This document shows positions 7,707 through 13,775 of a stretch of DNA of 19,052 nucleotides, in pieces. This DNA comes from DATJPY01 sp035506135. GTDB lineage: Bacteria; Myxococcota_A; UBA9160; PR03. Below the pieces are notes generated by a model, which was given only the letters and a program-made list of their open reading frames with translations, had not been told where the DNA came from and did no database searches. The DNA is taken from assembly GCA_035506135.1 (NCBI GenBank), contig DATJPY010000025.1, positions 1 to 19,052 on the forward strand, written 5' to 3'. The stretch's first letter is position 1. Each line of letters starts with the position of its first letter. A program made the position numbers and the translations under genes.

Positions 7707-8843
7707 GTGGAGCATCTCGAGCGATTCGGCCTCTCGCGGGATCCCTTCCGCAACGACTCGCAGCTCGACTTCTACTTCGAGAGCGCGTCGCACGCGCACG
7801 CGAAGCAGCGGCTCGTGCGCTGTCTGCGCCAGGGCAAGGAGCTCTGCGTGCTGGTGGGCGAGGTGGGCAGCGGCACCACGACGCTCGCGCGCGTGCTCTT
7901 CGAGGAGCTCGAGCCCGAGCGCTTCGAGGCCGGCATGCTGGTGGTGGCGCGCGGCATCGAGGCGGCGTGGCTGCGCACCGCGATCGCGCGCCAGCTCGGC
8001 ATCGAGGATCCGTCGCCCGAACGCGCCGCCGCGGTGCGCCAGCTCTACGAGCGCCTGGTGGCGCTGCACGAGCAGGGGCGCCGCGCGATCGTCGCCATCG
8101 ACGAGGCGCAGGCGCTCGCCGGCAGCGAGGCGCTGGCCGACCTGGTCGCGCTCCTCAACTTCGAGCACGAGGACGCGCGTCTGCTCTCGGCGGTGCTGAT
8201 CGGATCGCCCGCGCTCGAGGGCGCGCTCGCGCGCGAGCCCGCGCTCCTCGGCCGCGTCGAGCTGCGGGTCCGCCTCGAGCCGCTCTCGCCCGCCGACGCG
8301 CGCGCCTACCTCGCGCACCGGCTGCGCGTCGCCGGCGGCGACCCGTCGATCCTCTCGCCCGAGGTGATGGATGCCATCGCGGCGCGCGCCTCCGGCATCC
8401 CGCGCCGCATCAACGCGCTCGCCGACAACGCGCTCTTCGAGGCGCACCTCGCCTCGCGCCGTCGCGCGACGGTGTCGGACGTCGAGCGCGCGGCGCGCGA
8501 CCTCCCGTGGGCGCGGGGCGGCGACGAGCTGGCGCCGGAGCGCAGCGAGGCGGACGTGGCCACGGCCATCGACGAGGAGGTGGCGAGCGCGCTCGAGGAG
8601 CCGACCGAGCTCTTGGAGGCGCCCGCCCCGCCGCGGCGCCGCCCGATGCCCGTGCGCACGCCCGACCTCGACAGCACGATCCGCGCCGGCGAGTTCGACG
8701 AGGGTCTTCTGGAGACGGACGCACCGGACCAGACCCAGCCGGGCGCCTGGCGCACCGCCGCCCCCGTCGCCCCGAAGCGCGAGCCGCTGACCGACGAGGA
8801 CGAGCTCGACGGCCTCTTCGTGGATCTGGTCGACGAGGCCTAG
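7707..8843 (+). CDS. ExeA/GspA-type AAA ATPase with altered Walker A
   Basis: A 378-residue protein. The N-terminal FGLSRDPFRNDSQLDFYF is the entry signature of ExeA/GspA-like ATPases, which in type II secretion help the secretin cross peptidoglycan. Walker A at residues 51-59 reads GEVGSGTTT, with threonine 57 where the family has the phosphate-binding lysine. Walker B AIDEAQ at 130-135 and the sensor-2-like GIPRRINALADNALF near 231 are intact. After about residue 265 the tail is acidic and probably disordered, and the peptidoglycan-binding domain of canonical ExeA is absent. GTG start with GAGGAG (7695-7700), 10 bases after the TPR gene, so co-transcribed. An adaptor for pilus or secretin assembly is a reasonable inference from context. 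ATP hydrolysis is doubtful. Confidence 0.87.
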   Translation: MEHLERFGLSRDPFRNDSQLDFYFESASHAHAKQRLVRCLRQGKELCVLVGEVGSGTTTLARVLFEELEPERFEAGMLVVARGIEAAWLRTAIARQLGIEDPSPERAAAVRQLYERLVALHEQGRRAIVAIDEAQALAGSEALADLVALLNFEHEDARLLSAVLIGSPALEGALAREPALLGRVELRVRLEPLSPADARAYLAHRLRVAGGDPSILSPEVMDAIAARASGIPRRINALADNALFEAHLASRRRATVSDVERAARDLPWARGGDELAPERSEADVATAIDEEVASALEEPTELLEAPAPPRRRPMPVRTPDLDSTIRAGEFDEGLLETDAPDQTQPGAWRTAAPVAPKREPLTDEDELDGLFVDLVDEA

Positions 8844-8907
8844 CCGGGGCGTTCGCTCCGCTCCTCGGACCTCGCCCTCGCCGCAGGGCCCGCGACCGGC
8901 CGGCCCC

Positions 8908-8937
8908 TTGTCGGCCGCCGCCGCGCCGCTCTATGTT
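8908..8937 (+). promoter_or_regulatory. Sigma-70-type promoter of tRNA-Gly
   Basis: TTGTCG at 8908-8913 and TATGTT at 8932-8937 are separated by 18 bases. The expected start near 8944 lies three bases before the mature tRNA. Element match is moderate, position is apt. Confidence 0.5.
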
Positions 8938-8946
8938 TGGGAGGAC

Positions 8947-9022
8947 GCGGGAATAGCTCAGTTGGTAGAGCATCAGCTTCCCAAGCTGAGGGTCGCGGGT
9001 TCGAGCCCCGTTTCCCGCTCCA
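8947..9022 (+). tRNA. tRNA-Gly (anticodon CCC)
   Basis: A complete 76-base cloverleaf. The acceptor stem GCGGGAA (8947-8953) pairs with TTCCCGC (9012-9018). The D arm is AGCTCAGTTGGTAGAGC. The anticodon stem TCAGC/GCTGA encloses the loop TTCCCAA with anticodon CCC at 8980-8982, reading GGG codons. The T arm is GCGGG-TTCGAGC-CCCGT. Discriminator U and genome-encoded CCA end at 9022. It is flanked by its own likely promoter and terminator, so it is a single-gene unit. No integrated element is seen at its 3' end. Confidence 0.97.
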
Positions 9023-9032
9023 GGAATCCCGA

Positions 9033-9066
9033 GCGCCTCCGCGGACTTGTCGCGGGGGCGCTTTCG
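9033..9066 (+). terminator. Terminator after tRNA-Gly
   Basis: An 11-bp stem (GCGCCTCCGCG at 9033-9043 with CGCGGGGGCGC at 9051-9061, one G-U pair) and a seven-base loop are followed by TTT. It sits 10 bases past the tRNA end. Confidence 0.7.
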
Positions 9067-9391
9067 TCTCCGCCTCCCGCCTACGAGTCCAGCGAGGGAT
9101 CGCGACGGATTGGGACGCAGAGGGCGCAGCGAGCTCTCTGTCCGAGACCGATTCGATGCCCAAACAATCGGCAGGCGGTGTCCACGAAGGGCGCAAGACC
9201 CCCGCTCGCGTCGACGGACGCACCCTCTCGACGAGCGACACACGTCTAGGTTTGGACTCGACCTTGGTCTAGGACGCCTTCCGACTTCGCGACCGAAGCA
9301 CCGCCGAGGTTCGTGCTGAATTCAGCTCGTCCGGGTCCTTCTCTGCTCGCTCGGGCGCGGCTCCTCCCATCAGCATCCACGGGGCGATTCG
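9067..9391. other. Non-coding region upstream of the ammonium transporter
   Basis: I see no credible gene here; local composition is less GC-rich than the surrounding genes. It holds a direct repeat GTCTAGG at 9244-9250 and 9267-9273 (23 bases apart, about two helical turns) and an interrupted inverted repeat AGCAC...GTGCT at 9297-9317. Both lie about 100-180 bases before the expected transcription start, where activators of sigma-54 promoters normally bind. Neither matches the NtrC consensus spacing. Confidence 0.4.
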
Positions 9392-9408
9392 CTTGGCACT
9401 GACCTTGC
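9392..9408 (+). promoter_or_regulatory. Sigma-54 (RpoN) promoter of the ammonium transporter
   Basis: CTTGGCACTGACCTTGC matches the -24/-12 consensus (YTGGCACG-N4-TTGCW) closely. GG is at 9395-9396 and GC at 9407-9408 with the required 10 bases between. The expected start is near 9420, giving a 36-base leader that contains the ribosome site. This element also rules out a longer reading of the downstream gene. Confidence 0.8.
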
Positions 9409-9455
9409 GGTGTGCCGTTCCCGGGCGGGCCGACGCCCCTGGGAGAAAAACATCC

Positions 9456-11207
9456 ATGATCGCCAGACTCGGAATCCGATCGATTGCTTGGGGCGCCGTC
9501 GCGGCGCTCGCGCTCGGAAGCGCAGCGCTGCTGCCGCGCGCGGCCGTCGCGGAGGACACCGCTCCGGCCGCCGCGCCCGCCGCCGCACCGCAGCTTCCCT
9601 CCTACTTCACTTCGACCAACGACCCCGCCAAGCCGAGCTGGCCCGACCCGACGGGTGGCTCGACCGGGGTGTGGGCGACGCCGGCCGGCGACGGTAAGGG
9701 CGATCTGCCCGACCAGCTGAAGCTGACCGACCTCTACGACCGCATCACCCACAACCTGATCTCGATCAACTTCGTCTGGGCGCTGGTGACCGGCTTCCTG
9801 GTCATGTTCATGCAAGCCGGCTTCATGTTCGTCGAGACGGGGCTCTGCCGGGCGAAGAACGCCTCGCACACCTCGGCCATGAACTTCATGATCTATCCGC
9901 TCGGCTGCCTCGGCTTCTGGGTGTATGGCTTTGCACTCGGCTGGGGCAATTGGTGGAACGGTCCTGTGGCGCCCGGGTGGTACGCCTCGCTCGGTCCAGG
10001 CCTCTCGGTCCTGAACCACGGCTGGGGGCTCGGCGCCGTAGCCGACGCGACGGGGGCCCTCACCGGCGCCTTCAAGTACGGGATCATCGGCCTGAAGGGC
10101 TTCTTCTTGAGCCCCTCGGTCGCCGACGTCGGCGTGATGACGATCTTCTTCTTCATGATGGTCTTCATGGACACCACGGCGACCATCCCGACCGGCGCGA
10201 TGGCGGAGCGCTGGGCGTGGCGCAACTTCGTGATCTACGGGCTCTGGATCGCGCTGCCCTACTGCATCTACGCGAACTGGCTGTGGGGTGGCGGCTGGGT
10301 GGCACAGGCCGGTGTCAACTGGGGGCTCGGCCACGGGGGCGTCGACTTCGCCGGCTCCGGCGTGGTCCACGGCATGGGCGGTGTCATCGGTCTTGCCGGG
10401 GCGCTCGTTCTCGGGGCGCGCATCGGCAAGTACGACAAGGAGGGCAAGCCCCAGCCGATCCCTGGCCACAACATCCCGATGGTCGTGCTCGGCACCTTCA
10501 TCCTGGCCTTCGGCTGGTTCGGGTTCAACCCGGGCTCGACGCTCGCCGGGACCGACCTGCGCATCAGCTTCGTGGTGGTGAACACGATGCTGGCGAGCAT
10601 CACCGGCGCGCTCGGCGCGATGGTCGCGCTCGAGCTCAAGAACCTGAAGCACGATCCGTCGATGCTCTGCAACGGCATGCTGGCGGGGCTCGTCGCGATC
10701 ACGGCGCCTTGCGCCTTCGTCTCGCCCTGGGCGGCTGCGGCGATCGGCGCGATCGCCGGTGTCGTGGTGGTCTACTCCGTCCTCTTCTTCGAGGCGCGCG
10801 GCGTCGACGATCCCGTGGGCGCCATCTCGGTGCACGGCACCTGTGGGCTCTGGGGCGTGCTCTCGGTCGGCATCTTCGCCAACGGCGACTACGGTGCGGG
10901 TTGGAACGGCGTGGTGCGCGACGAGATGGTGAAGCTCTACGGCTCGGACGGCGTGCGGGGGCTCCTGTACGGGGACTTCTCGCAGTTCCTCGCCCAGGCC
11001 CTGGACGTCGCCGTGCTCGTCGCCTTCGGCTTCTCGATGGCGTACGTGTGGTTCAAGGTGAGCAACCTGATCACACCGATCCGCGTGCCGCGCGAGGTCG
11101 AGATCGAAGGGCTCGACATCCCCGAGGTCGGAGCGCCCGGCTATCCCGACTTCGCGATCCGCACCGTCGGCGGTGCACACGTCGCCGCGATGGCCAGCCA
11201 GGAGTAG
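9456..11207 (+). CDS. amtB: Ammonium transporter (Amt/MEP family)
   Basis: Conducts ammonium across the inner membrane. An ATG at 9456 behind GGGAG (9441-9445) gives 583 residues. A signal peptide (about 1-33, ending AVA before EDTAP) precedes an external Pro/Ala-rich stretch to about residue 98, then roughly 11 membrane helices beginning at LISINFVWALVTGFLVMF. The pore twin histidines are H305 (GSGVVHGMGG) and H460 (ISVHGTCGLWG), and the conserved aspartate near the binding site is D297. The C-terminal cytoplasmic tail (from about 533) carries PREVEIEGLDIPEVG, the family's regulatory segment contacted by PII proteins. A TTG-started longer frame would begin inside the sigma-54 promoter and is rejected. 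The usual glnK/glnB partner gene is not adjacent. Expression under nitrogen limitation is expected from the promoter. Confidence 0.95.
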   Translation: MIARLGIRSIAWGAVAALALGSAALLPRAAVAEDTAPAAAPAAAPQLPSYFTSTNDPAKPSWPDPTGGSTGVWATPAGDGKGDLPDQLKLTDLYDRITHNLISINFVWALVTGFLVMFMQAGFMFVETGLCRAKNASHTSAMNFMIYPLGCLGFWVYGFALGWGNWWNGPVAPGWYASLGPGLSVLNHGWGLGAVADATGALTGAFKYGIIGLKGFFLSPSVADVGVMTIFFFMMVFMDTTATIPTGAMAERWAWRNFVIYGLWIALPYCIYANWLWGGGWVAQAGVNWGLGHGGVDFAGSGVVHGMGGVIGLAGALVLGARIGKYDKEGKPQPIPGHNIPMVVLGTFILAFGWFGFNPGSTLAGTDLRISFVVVNTMLASITGALGAMVALELKNLKHDPSMLCNGMLAGLVAITAPCAFVSPWAAAAIGAIAGVVVVYSVLFFEARGVDDPVGAISVHGTCGLWGVLSVGIFANGDYGAGWNGVVRDEMVKLYGSDGVRGLLYGDFSQFLAQALDVAVLVAFGFSMAYVWFKVSNLITPIRVPREVEIEGLDIPEVGAPGYPDFAIRTVGGAHVAAMASQE

Positions 11208-11235
11208 TCGCGAAGGACGTCTCTGCGTGGAGGGA

Positions 11236-11271
11236 GATGCGGCCGGGGCGCGCGAGCGCTCCGGCCGCATC
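11236..11271 (+). terminator. Long hairpin after amtB, terminator-like
   Basis: A 15-bp stem (GATGCGGCCGGGGCG at 11236-11250 with CGCTCCGGCCGCATC at 11257-11271, one G-U pair) has a six-base loop. No T run follows, so it could act as a 3' stabiliser or weak terminator rather than a classical one. Confidence 0.55.
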
Positions 11272-11367
11272 GTCTCCGGACATGAAGAAGATCGAGTCTC
11301 TGCTCGATGCGTGCGGCGCTCTGCGGCGCCGGCCTTCGCGCCCCGCGCCCCGCTGTGAGGTCGTGAC

Positions 11368-12696
11368 ATGGATCTAGGTGCCGAGCTGCCGATCTGGACC
11401 GCGCTCCCCTTCGCCGGCCTGCTGCTCTCGATCGCCGTCCTTCCGCTGATGATCCCCGCGTTCTGGGATCGGCATCATGGCAAGGCGCTGGTCGGCGCGC
11501 TCTTCTCGGTGCCCGTGGTGCTCTACCTCGTCGGCGCGCACGGAGCCGAAGGTGTGGAGGTGCTGGCGCACAAGGCAGCCGAGTACACGTCGTTCATCCT
11601 GCTGCTCGGATCGCTCTTCATCATCTCCGGTGGAATCGTGGTGCGCGGATCGCTGTCCGGAACGCCGCTTCTCAACACGGCCTTGCTCGCAATCGGCGCG
11701 GTGCTCGCCAGTGTGATCGGCACGACCGGGGCGTCGGCGGTGCTGATCCGACCGCTCCTGCGCGCCAACGCGCCGCGGGTGCGGAAGGCCCACATCGTGG
11801 TCTTCTTCATCTTCGTCGTATCGAACTGCGGTGGCCTCTTGAGCCCACTCGGCGACCCGCCGCTCTTCCTCGGCTTTCTGGTAGGCGTGCCGTTCACCTG
11901 GACGCTGCGGCTGCTCCCCGTGTGGCTGCTGGTGAACGGCCTCTTGCTGGTGATCTTCAACGTCTGGGACCAGGTCGTCTTCGACCGCGAGGAAGCCGAG
12001 CGCCCGGGATCCCAGCTCGAGGAGGTGATGCGCCGCGAGCCGCTGCGCATCGAGGGCGTACGCAACGTCCTCTTTCTCGGGGCGATCGTCGCGGTGGTTG
12101 CTGCAGCGGGTCACGGCGTCGGCGCGGGCGGGCGCCCATGGCCGTTCGGCGTCCAGGAAGCAAGCATGCTGGCGATCGCGGCGGTCTCCTACGCGGTTAC
12201 ACCGGCGAGGCTTCGGTTCGCCAACGGCTTCGCATTCGGTCCGATCATCGAGGTGGCGGTGCTCTTCGCCGGCATCTTCGTGACCATGGCGCCCGCGCTG
12301 CTGCTGCTGAACGCGCGTGCCGCCAGCTTCGGGGTGCGCGAGCCGTGGCAGTTCTTCTGGGCGTCGGGCGCGCTCTCGAGCTTCCTCGACAATGCGCCGA
12401 CCTATCTCACCTTCGCGGCGACGGCGTGTGGGCTCAAGGGCGTCGCGCTCGAGGGTCGCTACCTCGCCGCGTTCCTCGCCGGCGGGGCGGAGCCGGCGGC
12501 GCTGCTGAAGGCGGTCTCGGCCGGCTCGGTGATGATGGGAGCCAACTCCTACATCGGCAACGGCCCGAACTTCATGATCAAGGCGATCGCGGAGCAGGGC
12601 GGGATCGCGATGCCGAGCTTCGGCCGCTACATGCTCTACTCCGCCGGTGTGCTGATCCCGATCTTCGTGCTCGTCACGTTCGTGTTCTTTCGCTGA
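11368..12696 (+). CDS. Ion-transporter-superfamily sodium:proton antiporter-like protein
   Basis: A 442-residue integral membrane protein with about 11-12 hydrophobic segments. It shows the two diagnostic hairpin regions of the CitMHS/ArsB/NhaD superfamily: SNCGGLLSPLGDPPLFLGFL near residues 152-171 and SSFLDNAPTYLTF near 336-348, followed by GANSYIGNGPNFMIKA near 391-406. Relatives are annotated as sodium:proton antiporters, citrate carriers or arsenite pumps; the substrate cannot be told from sequence alone. A charged cytoplasmic loop (about 205-225) splits the two halves. ATG start; the ribosome site is weak (GAGG at 11357). It lies 160 bases after amtB, with the hairpin at 11236 between them, so probably not one operon. 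Confidence 0.82.
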   Translation: MDLGAELPIWTALPFAGLLLSIAVLPLMIPAFWDRHHGKALVGALFSVPVVLYLVGAHGAEGVEVLAHKAAEYTSFILLLGSLFIISGGIVVRGSLSGTPLLNTALLAIGAVLASVIGTTGASAVLIRPLLRANAPRVRKAHIVVFFIFVVSNCGGLLSPLGDPPLFLGFLVGVPFTWTLRLLPVWLLVNGLLLVIFNVWDQVVFDREEAERPGSQLEEVMRREPLRIEGVRNVLFLGAIVAVVAAAGHGVGAGGRPWPFGVQEASMLAIAAVSYAVTPARLRFANGFAFGPIIEVAVLFAGIFVTMAPALLLLNARAASFGVREPWQFFWASGALSSFLDNAPTYLTFAATACGLKGVALEGRYLAAFLAGGAEPAALLKAVSAGSVMMGANSYIGNGPNFMIKAIAEQGGIAMPSFGRYMLYSAGVLIPIFVLVTFVFFR

Positions 12697-12810
12697 CCGC
12701 GCGGCGGTCGAACCCCCGGGCCTTCCCGCCGGCCGCGCGCTACCTCTCCTCGTGGGGCCTCGTCGTCGAAGCCGTCTCATGAGGCTCGGAGCGTCGCGGA
12801 TGCGGGACGA

Positions 12811-13395
12811 ATGCAGACCTTCGACCTGAGCCTCTTCCTCTCGACGTTCGCCGTGGTCTTCGTCGCCGAGCTGCCCGACAAGACGGCGCTCGCGGCCCTG
12901 ATCATGGCGACGCGGAGCCGACCCCTCGGCATCTTCCTCGGAGCCGCGGCCGCGTTCGTCATCCAGACCGTCGTTGCCGTCGTCTTCGGAAGCGTGCTGA
13001 ACCTGCTGCCGCGGCAGGCGGTGGGGATCGGCGCGGGCGTCCTCTTCATCCTCCTCGCGGCCTGGATGTGGATGCGACGCGGAGGAGCGGATGCCGATAG
13101 GGCGGTCCGGGACGGCGGTGGGAGTCTTCTTCGGACTGCGTGGATGTCCTTCGGCGTCATCTTCGTCGCCGAGTGGGGTGATCTCACGCAGCTTGCGACG
13201 GCTGCGCTCTGTGCGAAGTATGGCAATCCCGTCACCATCGCGATCGCCGCGATCCTGGCTCTCTGGGCGGTCACGGGTCTCGCCGTCGTGCTCGGGAGCC
13301 AGCTCAAGGCGCTCGTCCGGCTGGAGCTCCTCAACGCGACGGCGGCCGTGGTGCTCGCCGTCGTGGGCATCCTGCTGATCGGGCGCTACCGCTGA
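12811..13395 (+). CDS. UPF0016/GDT1 (TMEM165-like) cation transporter
   Basis: A 194-residue membrane protein with the two-fold repeat of this family. Each half has three helices and begins with the acidic signature: ELPDKT at residues 20-25 and EWGDLTQ at 121-127 (family consensus E-x-G-D-K/R-T/S). Eukaryotic and bacterial members move manganese or calcium, often in exchange for protons; in bacteria manganese export is the best-supported role. The short loop around residues 92-108 is basic and cytoplasmic. ATG start with only a poor ribosome site nearby. It follows the antiporter-like gene by 114 bases on the same strand, so co-transcription is possible. Confidence 0.9.
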   Translation: MQTFDLSLFLSTFAVVFVAELPDKTALAALIMATRSRPLGIFLGAAAAFVIQTVVAVVFGSVLNLLPRQAVGIGAGVLFILLAAWMWMRRGGADADRAVRDGGGSLLRTAWMSFGVIFVAEWGDLTQLATAALCAKYGNPVTIAIAAILALWAVTGLAVVLGSQLKALVRLELLNATAAVVLAVVGILLIGRYR

Positions 13396-13449
13396 ACGGG
13401 CGCTGGATAGAAGAAGGGCCTCGGAGGTTACCGCGCCCCCGATGCCCCG

Positions 13450-13473
13450 GGCGGCGCACCCTCGTGCGCCGCC
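13450..13473. terminator. Perfect 10-bp hairpin between converging genes
   Basis: GGCGGCGCAC (13450-13459) pairs exactly with GTGCGCCGCC (13464-13473) around a CCTC loop, 55 bases after the GDT1-like gene. There is no T run. It could terminate that gene or the antisense remnant ending at 13532. Confidence 0.45.
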
Positions 13474-13531
13474 AGCCGCGGAGCGGTCCTTGACGCGGCT
13501 GCACGATCCTACGCAGGCGGACCGCCGAGCT

Positions 13532-13755
13532 TCAGTCCACCGTTGGTATGAGAAGGCGCCGGCACGAGGAGCGGAGGGGGCGGCTCCGGCGGCGGGCGAG
13601 CAGCGCCAGGAGCACGAGAGCCGTCGCTCTCGCGAGCGCTTCACCCGGCTCCGGCGCCGTCTCGTAGGCGCCGATGTCGACGCGCGAGCCCTGGATGCGC
13701 GCGGTGGTGCTCGTCGCTCCGGTCTGATCGAAGGCGATCCGGTCGTGACGCAGGG
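13532..13755 (-). pseudogene. 3' remnant of a PEP-CTERM surface protein (choice-of-anchor Q type)
   Basis: On the minus strand, about 75 codons read FDQTGATSTTARIQGSRVDIGAYE (around 13664-13732, starting at F217 of the antisense frame), which resembles the end of choice-of-anchor-Q/CSLREA-type secreted repeat proteins (typically DxRG...DIGAYE). A PEP-CTERM-like tail follows: APEPGEAL, a hydrophobic run, then LLARRR, and a stop at 13532-13534. Upstream of about 13755 the frame runs antisense through the TraB-family gene and turns into Arg/Ser-rich shadow sequence, so the N-terminal part and signal peptide are missing. I read it as a decayed or truncated gene. It could still be a tail fused to something unrecognised, but no start is evident. 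Confidence 0.55.
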
Positions 13756-13775
13756 CACCGGGGTAAGCTCCCGGA

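Noticed and set aside
4073..7753. A 1226-codon open frame on the minus strand opposite the TPR gene
   Set aside because: Its protein is Arg/Leu/Gly-rich low-complexity sequence without domains, as expected for a GC-driven shadow of a strongly codon-biased gene. The plus strand has clear TPRs, a ribosome site downstream and operon spacing.
8908..9272. Short open frames across the tRNA
   Set aside because: They overlap a complete tRNA-Gly, its promoter and its terminator and show no protein features.
9297..9317. An NtrC binding site (AGCAC...GTGCT)
   Set aside because: The arms are 11 bases apart where NtrC sites need about seven; kept only as an unassigned inverted repeat.
8947..9391. Integrated element at the tRNA-Gly 3' end
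   Set aside because: No integrase gene, no repeat of the tRNA 3' end and no foreign-looking genes follow.
9393..9455. A longer amtB start at TTG 9393
   Set aside because: The start would lie inside the -24/-12 promoter, upstream of the expected transcription start. The ATG at 9456 has a ribosome site and begins a signal peptide.
9246..11369. Long minus-strand open frame opposite amtB
   Set aside because: Its translation is rich in Arg, His and Asp with no family features. It would run antisense across the sigma-54 promoter and a gene with all Amt signatures.
11374..13758. A 794-codon minus-strand open frame across two transporter genes
   Set aside because: Spans several plus-strand genes and their gaps, and encodes only Arg/Glu/His-rich low-complexity sequence.
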